Position numbers and translations under genes: made by a program. From assembly GCA_013365365.1 (NCBI GenBank), contig JABVXU010000172.1, positions 42,423 to 106,422 on the forward strand: a stretch of DNA of 64,000 nucleotides. The letters are read 5' to 3'. Positions 50,501 to 63,665 of the stretch are shown here, one piece after another. The stretch is from Cruorifilaria tuberocauda (taxonomy: Eukaryota; Nematoda; Chromadorea; Rhabditida; Onchocercidae). Numbering within the stretch: the first letter of the stretch is position 1; every line of letters starts with the position of its first letter. The notes under the pieces were generated by a model, which saw only the letters and a program-made list of their open reading frames with translations, had not been told where the DNA came from and did no database searches.

Positions 50501-53500
50501 TCCAACTATCACAATTTCCTTTTTAATATCATTAATTAATTATCAGAGAAGTACAAAAATTAACATACAGTTCGTGGATATGAAATGTTACACTTCGGTT
50601 CTTCCATGCAATGTTTTCGATGTCGAAGATTATGTTGTATTTTCGATTGTATTGCATGTTTCTACAAAAAACACGCTTTTATTACAGCAATTACAGCTTT
50701 ATTAAAAACAAAGTAATTTAGTTATTCAGTTCAAATTGTCATTAATTAAAATAATTTAACGAAATTGATAACAAATTTAAGTTTACGTGGTACGCCATAT
50801 TTCAACTGAATAATTTATACTCAACAATATCTTAATTAGATAAATGTAACATTAAATTGATGTGGGCGGTTGGTAATTTTTTTCTAATATCCTTTATTCT
50901 CCTAATTACTAATTAGAATTCAAGAATTTGGATGAGTAATTTGTAAAGTATTGATTATGAAAGTTGAGTTTGAGAAGAAAATTGAGAAATGAATATTAAA
51001 GATAAATATGAACGTTTCTTGATTTTTCTTGCATATATTTTATTTTATTATTGATTTTCTCGCCTTCAATCTATCCTTCTTCTTATGACCACTGACCTGT
51101 TATCCATGTTAATTTTGGTTTCTTGATCCATAAAATATGCCACAGATTTAATTTGAAATTAAAATTCCGGATTGATGATGAAAGCATACCTCAAGTCCCA
51201 GTGGTGCTCTACTTGTTCGAATTAATTCCGCTGCTCGTTCCGTCTTCCTACGCGCTCTTTTACACGCTTGAATTTCATCTTTGTACGGCGGTACATAGAC
51301 GCTAAGCGGAACGTCTTTCGCTTTAAAGGCTTCCGGCTTATTCCAGTCGGTTGCTTCAGCACTGATACATCGCCGCAAGCGAAAGCTGTCCGGTCCAAAC
51401 TTTACAGCCATTCGTGGAAAACGTACTTTTTTAAGCATTTCTACTGCCTTCTGGTGCCGTTCCTGACGGGCCTGATTATTTGGATCATTAATTATGTCGT
51501 ATGAGATTGTAGGGACATCAATCAGACAAAATTGCGATAAGGCTCAAATTATCTCGACTAATAAAGCTTAAGATCCATACTTAAATCATTCTTACAAATC
51601 AGTTACAACGCCTATCAATTTTAATAAATTAATTCGATGATTTTTACTTAAATTTCAAGTTCAATATATAATTAAATGAAAAAAATAATAGGAAAAACGT
51701 GCATGTTGTTGTTTTTCGCATAACTGTTGATAACGTGGTTCATATGTGGAACGTGGTACCTCTCGTGCTCTATTTCTATAAATCAGGGAAGCATGTTTAG
51801 CTCAGTTTTCCTAATGACTTCTTAACTTTTTATTAAAGAGATGATTAATTCCTCGTTATCAGTACCTCCATTGATATGATGGGGAAAATTTTTCTGATCG
51901 TTATTGAATCTTTTAAAATATTTACCGAAGATATGCTATCCTTTTCTTTTCTTCCATTTCTTCAATTTTTTTCTGCATCATTAATTCATTGATAAATCTC
52001 GAGGAATAAGATGTCCGAGTTGATTTCACACTACTCCTTAATATTAAGTTTTCTTCTTTTACTCACTTTTCTTCTAAATCTTACAAAATTTCAATCAAAT
52101 TTATCTTGAAAAACGGACATTAAATGAACAATTAATTACCTTAAGCGTAGTTTTTTGATTTTCCTTGCGCTATTAACGATTGGCGGTAGGAATTCCTCAG
52201 CATATTCAAATCTTCCTTCTTCAAACATTTTGTGTTTTCCAGCTTCCAAAGAAAGTAAACGTTCACGCTCATTACCAACAGCCCAAGTATCTTTCTCGTC
52301 ATTTGCGTGGATTGGATTGCATCGATTCGATAAAGCTGTATAACAGGTGATAACATTAATGTAAACACAAATGAATGGAAATTTAAATATAATTGATTAT
52401 ACTAAGTATGGTATAAATATCACAACTATAATAATGTAAGTAATTATAAAATAAAAATATCTATTAGTGACGCAAAAAATGAATATAAGTGTAAATACAG
52501 GGAAAATACGTATAAATAACATTCTATAAATGGAGAGTAATATAAAGAATAATAATATAATGAAATATGGTATGAATTGCAATGAAATAAAAGTATCGTA
52601 ATAAATTACTATAGAATATAATAATACTTAATATTAAATGAGAATAATAAAATGTATATTCGATACCATTATAGCAAGGAATTACTATCTAATGTTCTTG
52701 GCTTTATTAAAGCTTTTCGCCTTCTCAGTTTTTTAACCCAATGGTTAATCACGACTTACAGTCTGAAATAATCAATCATTCATTACTTTTCACTATCAAT
52801 AACATTGATGTCATAAAATTATTAATAGATTTAGTATAAATGATACCACAACATTGTTGATCAATCATATCATTATGGGAAATTTCTACTGATGGAGCAG
52901 ATTTGGATGAAAAGGATAAGTCGTACATTTCGTCAATTATCGCAAATGTCTTCTTGTGCTTTTGTCGCACATCCATCAAATGCATCATGAAATTTGGATC
53001 TTTTAAACGACTCTTGTCCTGAAATTGTAATATATTTTTCCAACTGATATTGGTATTAGCAAAAGTTTTCATTGATACATTTGCACTTGGCAATTACTCT
53101 GTTTAATTAGCATGGTGTGAATGATACATATATTTTGAAATTTGCAAAGTTAAAAATTATTAGAGAAGGCAGTTTCTGAGATATTTGCAAACAACAAATC
53201 ACTGACCTGCAAAACGGTATCCAAGAATTGGTCAGTAGCATTTAAAGCTCGTTCCATTTCCTCCATCATTTTTTCCACATTAAATCAATTAAAATTTCAT
53301 AGAAACTATATTTTAAAAAGTCTTTAAAAGTTTAAAATTAGTAGCTGGCTCAGAAAGTACGTGAAATGTAATCAACGTCAAAAAAAGGATTACTCTTGAA
53401 ATGAGCCAAGAAAATTGTAAGAACAACACTATAGCTTCTAATCTTTCTGTACTTCTAGGCTTCACATTTATAATTATTTTATTCGACATAATCAAAGGTC

Positions 53501-54073
53501 TTTTAAAATCATTTACACTTTAAAATGATTGTTCTAACATTTCCTTATTCTATTAACATCAAATTAATCAGGGATTTTCCCGATCAAAATCAATCAAAAA
53601 AAGAATGTTATCAGTTCTGAGAACTAAAAAAGACTAATATTAACGTACGAAACATTTAAAGCACTTTGCTTTATAATTTAGCCAAAGTAAAATATAAATT
53701 GCATTCAGATAGGAAATACATTCAAAGGCACATTCATCTCGTTGTCATAGTTTTATTATTTCGCTGAAACAAATAAAATATTGACCAAACCAAAGTATAA
53801 AATATTCAATGCATTCGTGTCTAATAAATCCTCACTTAATGAAATGTAAATTAGAAGTATATACTTCTTGCAATATATTGGATAATTATGTTAGAATTTA
53901 ACGAACTAAAATTAAGCTCTGTTATAAGCGTGCATAAAAATTTACAGTTAAATTAAAATTTAAAAATTGCTAACCGAGTTTTTGTTGGCGGTGGTTGCCG
54001 TGGTGACCATAATTGTCCAGTTTTCATTGATTCATAATATCCGGCGAAGATATTTCTGTCCTTCTCGATAAAT
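47536..54073 (-). CDS. FAM161-family (UPF0564) ciliary microtubule protein
   Basis: Minus-strand, coiled-coil-rich gene, about 520-600 residues. Exons: 54073/54063-53975, 53269-53207, 53018-52847, 52335-52140, 52030-51926, 51775-51699, 51471-51190, 50661-50569, 50140-50015, 49749-49625, 49527-49369, 48917-48801 and a last exon from 47832 or 47806. Family landmarks: FMMHLMDVRQKHKKTFAIID; AREVPRSTYEPRYQQL; FKAKDVPLSVYVPPYKDEIQ (FAM161 'F.A.PVP...Y.P.Y' motif); NFKKLHEQLLNKLEKATTN; RSELARMKLKQKL; a closing helix RVRARALIVEQQEML. FAM161 proteins sit on microtubules at centrioles and the ciliary base; human FAM161A loss causes retinal degeneration. Unresolved: the join from the first exon to 53269 (no AG in phase, so ATG at 53269 may be the start), and the 51699/51471 join, whose phases do not match with the sites chosen. 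Confidence 0.72.
47610..47660. repeat. ATC/GAT trinucleotide tract
   Basis: (ATC)n on the plus strand, (GAT)n on the minus strand. If the acidic frame of the FAM161-like last exon is used it encodes an Asp run; otherwise it is in the 3' UTR. Weaker ATC/ATT repeats continue to about 47790. Confidence 0.85.
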
Positions 54074-54555
54074 CTTTTTTTTTTTTGATAAAATGAAAAA
54101 ATAATAAATTACTAAATATTTCATTTTTAAGTACGAAATTATTTCCTTCTTAAACACATAAATATAAAAAATAATTATTTTAATGAAAACGAAATCGATT
54201 TCGAATAAATTTAGGAATTTTCGCCATTTAGTTTGCTTCAGTCACGAGTACATCACATATTGTTGCTGGAAAAATGAATTAATCTTGAATAAAAATATCT
54301 AAGGCTTGCATTTTATTGATATATTTGGTTTTTATTATAAATAACAAACGCAATTCATTTAGCATTTTAGCACTGCCATATGCGTAAATTATAGTTAACA
54401 AATTTCTTTCATCCTTCATTTTACAGTTCCAAATTCATTTTGCATCATAATTCTTTTCTCTTATTGTTCAAAGAATCAATAAATAGTTATGGCGATAAAA
54501 AATTCAGAAAAAATACAATGCGCTTCAATTATATTTACAGTATCAATGATAGTGA

Positions 54556-54740
54556 TGATAATAATAATAATTAATGATAATAATAGTATAACAATAATAA
54601 TAATAATGGGCAGCGACAATAATAATAATGATAATTACTAACAATAATAACAATAGTGATAACAATAATCATAATAATAATGAAAAAGGGGAAAAAGGAG
54701 AGAAATTGTAGTGACAAAATTATAATAACAATAACATTCA
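54556..54740. repeat. AAT-type microsatellite region
   Basis: Imperfect AAT/AAC/GAT trinucleotide repeats over about 185 bases. Confidence 0.85.
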
Positions 54741-57700
54741 TATTATGAGGGAACAAAATTAGCTGCGGTAACTTGAAATCAATTCACAAATAATTAATTC
54801 GATTGCTTGAATAAGATATTAAGCATGAAATGCTATAAAAGAATTTCCAATTTCAATAATCAATAATGATTTACAATGTTAGAAATATTGATTTAAAAAT
54901 ATTGAAACCAAAAATTGCCTTCAAAATTTTGCGGAGAAAAATGTCCTTGGAAATAGTTTAACTATTTATCAACCATTTGATAAAACTTTTTGTCTAATCG
55001 TTAACTTAACTTTTCATATCTATCATTCTAGACGCTCTTTAAGTCTCTTTTTTTTTAACTTTCTTTCGCCTCTGTTTGCTGCATTTCTCACTATTTCACA
55101 CTTACCTTCATATCTTTACGTCAAATATTTCCAATTCTTCGCACCAATTAGGAAATCGTATAGTTACAAAATATCAACACTGACTGGACTATATTGAATA
55201 AAATATTTCATCTCAATCGTAATGTCAATTACTGGAAACATTATCATCATCGTTATCATCATCATCGCTATCGTTACTCTTATCACAATTACTGTCATAG
55301 CATTAATCATTTATAGCGTTATTCAGGTTGCAATGGTTTATCGTCACTGATAAAACAAATGTTCAAAATTGTGATAATCCCAACTGTTTCATTCTTTACT
55401 TTTCTTCTTTGTCCATCGTTATCCGAGCACTTTATTTCTCCCTCTTCCTCTCCGCGATCCCCTCCCTCCCAGTTCCCTCGTATCTCCTCTCCCGCCCCCG
55501 CTCAATCTAATATTCCGCTCCCTATTTCCCTTCGTGATCAACCCACAATTAGGTCTTTTCTTAATAATTTCATTCACTCCTCACCATTTCATATACATCA
55601 GTCAATTAATACTATTGTTGAATTCTCTCATCTTCAATTCCCCACTACCTTACATTTTAATAGTTTTATAGTTTCTAATTGATTATCAATTATAAAATGT
55701 TATCCAACCAATGATTCGAATTTTCCATAAGAGAGTTATAATAACTCACGCGTTAAGGTCTTTGCTCTTTTAGAAATTGTTGCCAACATTTGGATTGTAA
55801 TCATAATTAATTGCAAATCGATAAGTGATGCAAATACCATCACCTGACATTATGGAAATTAAAATCACATACAGATATAATAGAAATGATACAATAAGAT
55901 AGTTTTAACTTCACCAAAGGTTTGCAAAGGATAACTATAAATTTTAATCATGAAAATGTAATTAATGTTTTTTTCGGATGAGAATAAATCTTTTCAGTTC
56001 AATTTTCTCATTCAGATAAACCCATCAGCTGCGTTTTTTAACCACTATAAATGATTACACTTTAATTAAATTCCATTGCGGAAAATGAATGTATTGTTAA
56101 AGACTGTATCTTTGTTCCGGTGGTTCTGTTGAACTGATAGTTCCGCTTAATCAATCTATCCATCATGTCTAATTTACATATGATTAAATCATTTATGGTT
56201 TAACTTAAAATATTTCAAATTGCATATATGCAACATAAAATTATTGCCAATATGTCAATATGCATAATTATTGTAAAGATAAAAATTACCTTTTTCTGAC
56301 TAATGAGTTACTGTTTTTGAAACTGAAAACTTATGAAGTCTGGAATATAATACTAAATGAGATGAGTAAAACTAAAAACGTCAACGCTGTTCATTTATCA
56401 CTGACACTAACAGGAAGAAGGCTATTCGTCTTCTTTTGTTTGCTTCTCGAATTTACGATCGTTTTTTCTTCTTTCCATTTTAATTTTCCTTTGCAATAGT
56501 TTCAATAGAAAAAAAGTTGTCAGTGATTCTGTTCAGCGTTTTTTTCATTTTTCCTTCTGTTTTTTGAATAAAATGCGGCAGAAAAAAGGGAAAGCAAAAA
56601 AAGTAAAAAAACAATTTAAACTTTGCTTATAAAATGTTAATTTAGTTCGATTTTAGCACTAAAGTAATTAATTTGCTTCACATCAGATAAGATAAATTTG
56701 TTATAAAGGAAAAGAGAGATTTTCCTTTTATTTTTATTAATTACTTCATTTCGATCGTCATTAATCATTTCCAATTTATTGATTTACATCACGTTGAACT
56801 GATCTTCACATCTGAGTCAAACGTGAAGAGATTATTCTTCGGTATGAACTTTTCATTCGTTTTTAATCGATGGAAGAATGACGACAAAAGTTTGATCATT
56901 TTAATCTTCCCATAAAAATTAATTAGAAAATTTTCTTATCATTTGTAATTATTGATTTTGAATATTTCATAGATTCTCGAAAATTCGAGAGATCAGCTAA
57001 AGCTTTGAAATCGCCCAATTCGATTATTTTAATTAAATTACAAATGTATTTACTACTTATCATTTATACAATTTCATTATTCATTAAGTTCATCATTTCC
57101 ATATTCAAATTTTATATTCTGCATCTCAGTTTTTCTATCCGTATAAAATATAAAACAGTTCTATTATGGGTTCAAATCAATAATTTCCAAACTTGAAAAT
57201 CTTATCATAATTATTAAGTGTTAATGAGACTTAATTTCACGCTAATTCTTAACTTAGGAGGTCTTCTTCATCAAGATGCTATCAAGCAATTTCCTATCAA
57301 TATTATCAGTATTATCATTACTGTTATTTTAATTACTGCACAAAATTCACTAAACAATATGGCCATATTATCGTACTAGAAGAAATCACAGTTTCTCCTT
57401 TTCAATTTCTCTTTCGTTTAGAATTATTTCAGCATATTATTAGCATTCATTAAATTATATTTATAAATTCTTTTCATAATCATCACTATTATATTTTAGT
57501 CAAATTGTTTAACAAATGATCTTAGCAGTATTAATCATAAAAAATATAATTTCTAAAATATATCCGTTTGTAAATTTTATTTGCAATTTGTTTTGATCGT
57601 CGATGGCTAAGGTCTTATATTAACAGAATTCCAAGTACAGTTGAAAGCTGACTTTTGCATCTAATTTAATTCGAATTTGTTATCGAATTTGAATGAAAAC

Positions 57701-59704
57701 ACTAAATTTTTCTTATTGAAAAAGTGGAAATTAAAATACTAAACGAATTGAAATGTAATTTAGCAGAAATAAAAATTTTAGTACAAAACTGAAACGATGA
57801 AATTCGAAATGAAATAAATTTCGTTTATACTTCAATTTCTTCTATTATCTTCCAAAAAAAAATTAAAATTTGGTAATCCAGGAATGAAATATCATTAGCA
57901 GATTCTATACATAAGACTCTTTAATTATTCTAGCTATAAAATGTCCAATGGAAATTACTTTAACTTTCATCTTTGCGACAGTGATATCACCACCTAGCAG
58001 CTTTATCGTAAAGCCCTTGGCTAATGCTATCCCGAAAGCAGCATTTCTTCTTCCTTATTCAACGTCCTCCGTTCATTCCTCACCCTTCTCACTTCAGTCT
58101 CAAGCACTCACCTCACATCTATTACTTACTTTTTGTAAACTTGACGTAAATAGCGGTAAACAATTGAAATTGATGTCACGGAACTCTACACGTTTATCGT
58201 TATTGAAATATGTGCAAAAACATGATCATCATATAATTTAACTATGAAAAATTTCTCCTAAATGAAAGTTCTCATAAAGAGTAATTCCATCTGTACATCC
58301 AAATCGAAATTCTAAACTTTTCTAACAAAAAAATTAAACTGAAATTTCATATCTTTTTTGATATAAAATTAAATAATTATTATCTTATCACATACTTTTC
58401 TTATGATAATAATACAAAAGTCAATGCAATATTGCTTATTTAATATTTGCACTAAAATTATTAAATCTTCCTTAACTATCAGCGACTGAATGCGTTGACC
58501 GGAAATTCAATGATGTTTGGAGCGAATGAAATAATTTACTTTGATTCATTAAATTGAAATTTTTTATAGAATGTAGGATAAAAAAGATTTTCAAATTTAC
58601 CCTTAAGCAATTGAAATTAAACTCTACGATTACCCCGTTCTTTTTTCCCTTTCCATTAAACTCTTCAAGAGAAATGAATCAGATCGATCATTGAATCACA
58701 TCGATCGATGGCATTTACTATGCATATTGCAGAATTAAGTATATAATTTAATAATATTTCATTTCTCATTGAATTAAGAAAACGAAAAAAAGAAAATTTC
58801 TTCCTCTTTGCCGCAATATTTTTTTGTTTCATTTCAGTCAGCAACTGTTTCCTCGAAATTCTTCCTTCATTTAATCGCATGAATTCTTTTGGAATTTTAA
58901 TTCATTCTTATTTTTTCAGTAATTCGATTCTTCGATATCTTTCTGAAAGAAGAAGAGAAGGACTGAATAAAAAATTCAACGATCGTAGTGATATTTTTGC
59001 AACGGAAGTTATTTAAATTATTTTGGGGATGGAATAAAATGCTTGAATAACTCTTAAACCTTATTCACTTCTTTCTATTTCATTGCACATTGTTTATTTA
59101 AATAGAATATATAATAGAAAAATTCAGGATTATAATAATGATGAATGATAATCATGAATGATAATGATGGATAAAAATATGATGAAGAATGTAAGAATGA
59201 AATATAAAGAAAAGCAGTAAATTTGTCGACAGGAAAAATTAATTCATATTATTATTTATTAATTAATTAAATCATTTCAATTTAGAGTATTCTTACAATT
59301 TAATACGATAGATGGAATAAGTTTTTTGATTGATAAGCTTTCTTAATAATATGCTAATAATTAATTGTTATCAACATGTTCCATCAAAATATCTGCATGG
59401 AAACATTCTAGTCGCATTTGATTTTAATTAATCTTGTAGAATTATATAATAATGGATAATGATAATAATTACAAAACAATGATTATAATGCTGCCATACC
59501 ATATCAGTAATTTAAATGATTATTTTTAGACTGATCTTAATTGCGGTTGATATAATCTGCAATAATCAATAATTTGAACGGACGTTTTATTTATTTTAAT
59601 CGTTAAATCAGTGATTAGTTGAAAGACCAATTCCTCCAAGCATTACTTTCACATTAAGATTATAATTTTATATTTATATAGAAGAAGGAATATGTTTAAA
59701 ATAA

Positions 59705-59800
59705 AACTTAATATACTTCACATATCATTTAAAAATATTTTTTGTACGCAAACAACTTGCTAACTAATTAATTATCAAAAGTGATTAAAACATGTCTAGA
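59705..59800 (+). repeat. Dispersed repeat, copy 1
   Basis: About 96 bases starting AACTTAATATACTTCACATA and ending CATGTCTAGA. Roughly 80 percent identical, by eye, to 63572-63665 in the same orientation on the other side of the Rho gene. Confidence 0.8.
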
Positions 59801-60067
59801 TTTAAAATAAAATTCTAGTTTTACTGAAAATTATGTTTCATTCCTGAAATAGGTGATGCTTATATACTTTGATAAGCCAAGGCATTCATTCATGCTTGAT
59901 AAGACATTGATTGGTTAATGCTTACTTATTGTTAATGCTTGAAGAGAAAATGATGGAAGCAAGGATAAAGATGAAAACGATAAACGAGACTTTTTCAATG
60001 TCATTTTTATTTTTAGCAACTAATCCATCGTGTTTTATTCCTTCTTATTCTTTTGACTTTAACTTCC

Positions 60068-60119
60068 AAATGATAACATAACACAAATCTTCTAGAATGA
60101 TAATTTTATGTTATCATTT
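60068..60119. repeat. 14-bp perfect inverted repeat
   Basis: AAATGATAACATAA at 60068-60081 pairs with TTATGTTATCATTT at 60106-60119, with a 24-base loop, about 450 bases upstream of the Rho start codon. Confidence 0.75.
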
Positions 60120-60564
60120 CAGAGACAAATATTCGTTTCTGCTGAGTTGGAAGATATCTTCTTCTTCTGCCAATCATAAAAAGAATCCATTTCATCTTCT
60201 CACTGTTTTCTTTCTTATCATTCCAATTTTCCAGTCATTTAATCATATCAATCTCAGTATATCATGAATTATTTAACATTTTTGTTATTCTTTTAGAAAT
60301 TTATAAAGTTGTTTTATTTTATATATCAATTTTTTGTTGGGAAAATAATTTTTTAATCAGAATTATTGAAAAAAGTAGAAAACATATTCTAACGGTAATA
60401 TTAATAATTAATGTGAATTTATCATATCGTACTTGATGATAGAATTGTTTAAACGAAATTTTTAAAATTTGATTTATTCATGATGTTATTGCAGAAGGAC
60501 GAGGAGGAGGAAGAAATTGAAGTTGATTATTATCATTTAATTAATCAGTTTGGGATTTATCTCA

Positions 60565-62698
60565 ATGGTTCGGATCGAAATGGACCCGTTGGATGACGGG
60601 GAAAATATTCGACACCTGAAATGCGTCTTAGTCGGTGACGCAGCCGTCGGGAAGACGTCTCTTATTGTTTCTTATACCACAAACGGTTATCCGAAGCAGT
60701 ACATTCCAACCGCATTCGATAATTACTCCGGTTCGCTTTCTTTTTAATTTTCATCTTTATCGTAGTTATAAATTATTCCTTTCTCTCTTCCCCTTTTGAT
60801 CTCATACATTTTTTCATCCAAAAATAGACAGAAATTTAATTAATATAATTCAATTTCAAATCGATGGATAACTTATGATTTGAATTCTAGCGTTCAGTTT
60901 GCTTTTTACTTGCTTACTTATTGTTGTAAACGATATATAAATGCTGGGTTCAATCCATTTCATCATTATTATTAGGATTAAGAAAGTATTAGTCTGATAC
61001 GTGCGTGTATAATTATTGACTTGAAAGTTCAGCATGAAACTGAATCGTAATATTGACATTGTTGGAGTTCAGTATGAAGGAAAATTCAGAACTTAATTCA
61101 AATTCATGAAATTCATGAAACTTATTAATCTAAAATGATACAGTTCACTGCGAAATTTGTTTTTTATAGTATTGGTAAGAGTTGATAATCAACCAATACG
61201 GCTACAACTTTGTGATACTGCTGGAAAGGTTTGATTTGATTGCTTTTCTAAACTCATAAAAAGTAATGATATTATCATTATAAGTAAAAGCACAACACTC
61301 TGATATTAGCTTATAATAATTATAATATATTCAAGTTAAATGATCATGCATATCAATCATATTAATTTATTGGAAAATATAATTGTGACCATATTTTACA
61401 GATTATTTATGCATTCTTTATTACTCATAATTAAGCTAATTAGTTAAGTGACAATTCAGTTTTATTTGGATTGTAAAATATCGTAAACTTTGCGTCATTA
61501 ATACAGATGACAAACTATTTCTACTTTAAGTAATTAACATGGATTACTTTTCCAATCTGAAGTGATTTAAGCTTCATGACATATTTCCTATGATATGGTT
61601 CCATTATTAGTTTAATTTCATTTTTATATTACAACATTATAATTAAATTATTACACTGATATGAATGCTATTTTAAATACAAATCATTATCAGCTAAAAG
61701 ACATCAATGTGTAATTAGAAAGGTAACATACAAACAACATTAATACATTCAGGCCGGATTCGATTCGCTACGACCATTCACTTATCCGGATACAGATGTA
61801 TTCCTGTTATGCTTCAATGTTATGTTACCCAGCACACTTCGTTCAATTACCGATCATTGGATACCAGAAATTAATAAAACAGTACCTAATGCACCCGGTC
61901 AATTACTTCATATTATTTGAATAATTAATCTTATTAGAGTTATTCGAAATATTATGGGATGAGATAAATGATACGGCGAAATATTTAAATAATTAGAGAG
62001 GAGAGGAAACAATTACGTACTGTTATCGAATTAAATGCAATCCATTTAAACGAAGAAATTAACCTTAACCTTTTAAGAAAAGATTTCATCTAACAACGAT
62101 ACCGTAAGACAGAAGTTATTAATTGGCAAATCATAAAAGTAGTAAATTATTGAATTATGATCTAAACTAAATAATCTATTTTAGAGCGGATTATTTAGAA
62201 ATTTATAAAGATTAATTTAAGTAATAAAAAAGTAAATTCAAAATATAGTCATTGAATTGTAAATAGTAAGACAGTTTATGAAAATCAGCATTATTTTTGT
62301 AAGATATTTCAGTAATCCTTGTTGGTACTCAATCAGACTTAAGAGCAAATGTTAGCCTGGTGATTGATTTATGCAAAAATGGCGAGCAACCGGTGAGTGA
62401 GTCAAAAGCGCGGATGTTAAGCGAAGATTTATGCGCCGATTATTTGGAATGCTCTGCTTTAACGCAACAAAATCTTAAGGAAGTTTTCGACGCGGCCATA
62501 TTAACAGCATTACGTAGTAAATCATCCAATACTACTACTTCATATGCGACGAAAATTACCAACATGATACGACTGGCACGTGAACCACGAGGTATTCTCT
62601 CCAATGGTCATAACAATAATGAAAGGGAGGAGAAGAAATCAAGTCGAATTCGACAAGGCTTCAAAAGGATTGTAACATTGACAAAAAGATTTCTTTGA
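60565..62698 (+). CDS. chw-1: RhoU/RhoV-type (CHW-1-like) small GTPase
   Basis: Rho-family GTPase of the Wrch/Chp branch, which controls actin, polarity and, in C. elegans, axon guidance and Wnt-linked polarity. Four exons (60565-60730, 61170-61228, 61753-61897, 62313-62698) join in phase to give 251 residues. Motifs in order: P-loop [10 protein letters not shown]; switch [21 protein letters not shown], almost as in Rho[10 protein letters not shown] followed by AGFDSLRPF (switch II); [23 protein letters not shown] (guanine-binding TQSD); [18 protein letters not shown], the RhoU-type SAL motif. Two key positions differ from normal Rho proteins: Ala for Gly12 and Lys for Gln61. The C terminus is basic ([17 protein letters not shown]) with no Cys or CAAX box, so membrane binding would not be by prenylation. 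The start is the first ATG after an in-frame stop; a further Met lies five codons on. Confidence 0.92.
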
Positions 62699-62921
62699 GT
62701 TTCGTTCTTTCATTCAATCCGGTGAACTCTTCTTGGTTCAGACATAATAGAAGAGAGGAAATGAAATGAAAATTGAATAATTGACAGAGTCATTTATTTT
62801 TGCTAAGAGCAATTCATGTTAATTATAATCGATCGATAGGAATATGTTAAGATAAGCCATAAAATATTTATTGCTTTTGTTAGTAATTAATTAATCGCTA
62901 ATTGTTTGAAATACGAAAGAT

Positions 62922-62927
62922 AATAAA
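62922..62927 (+). terminator. Poly(A) signal AATAAA
   Basis: AATAAA about 224 bases past the Rho stop codon. Confidence 0.45.
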
Positions 62928-63249
62928 AGAGGAAAACTTATCTTTGTTAAATACTACCACACATGTTGAAATTCACTTTTTAAATTGAATGCATTTGAAT
63001 TGTTCCCTTAAAACAATACAAAAATTTGCTTTGCCATATGTAAATAATTTAAGAAAATGCTAATAATATTAACCATAATATTGTTATATTATCATTAAAT
63101 TCGTAATTAGAAATTAACTGATTAGATATTGAATTTTATATTTAGTCATCTGAGCTATTTAAAACAAACCAGAAATTCTCCCCTTTATCAAATTATTTCA
63201 ATTAATGGTTAGAAATTTTGTAATTTTTGAACAAATTTAAATTCTCTTT

Positions 63250-63302
63250 TACTCGTTACTGAATCCGTTACTCGTTACTCGTTACTTTACTCGTTACTGA
63301 AT
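63250..63302. repeat. Short repeat of CTCGTTA units
   Basis: A 14-mer ACTCGTTACTGAAT occurs at 63251-63264 and again at 63289-63302, with further CGTTACT copies between them. Confidence 0.8.
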
Positions 63303-63571
63303 ATCTCATTTCTATTCAATTATTTTATGCATGTAAACATTTGTCAATCGTTGAACTGTTCAATTCCATTTAAATAATGTTTCTTTCATTAATATTACAA
63401 AATAAGTCTCACCATTTTATGAATTATTAAAATTTAGCCGTACCATTTTGCATTTTATTTGCTCATTATCATGTTCTAATACAATAAAATCGGGAATAAA
63501 TGTTTTGATTTGTATGCTTTCTGTTTAAAATTTACATTCGATAGTGATAGTGGGATTTGTTTCATAATTAT

Positions 63572-63665
63572 AACTTAATATACTTCACGTATCATTTCAA
63601 AAAGCATTTTTCGTGCTCAAACAGCTAACTAATCAATTATCGGAAGTGATTGAAATATGTCTAGA
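63572..63665 (+). repeat. Dispersed repeat, copy 2
   Basis: About 94 bases starting AACTTAATATACTTCACGTA and ending ATGTCTAGA; matches 59705-59800 with small indels and substitutions. Confidence 0.8.

Larger units (their letters stand above)
54074..60564. other. Large gene-poor interval upstream of the Rho gene
   Basis: 6.5 kb between divergent genes. It contains AAT microsatellite (54556-54740), a pyrimidine- and C-rich tract (55410-55510), a somewhat GC-richer piece at 57950-58110 and one copy of a dispersed repeat (59705-59800). A plus-strand frame at 57948-58241 (97 codons) shows no recognised family. Likely regulatory for the Rho gene. A splice-acceptor-like TTATTGCAG ends at 60494 and may be the trans-splice site for that gene. 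Confidence 0.5.

Noticed and set aside
55359..55682. 107-codon Ser/Pro-rich plus-strand frame
   Set aside because: Produced by a pyrimidine-rich tract; overlapping frames are equally open.
57948..58241. 97-codon plus-strand frame in the large intergenic region
   Set aside because: No family resemblance, no splice partners, Ser/Leu-rich composition typical of chance frames.
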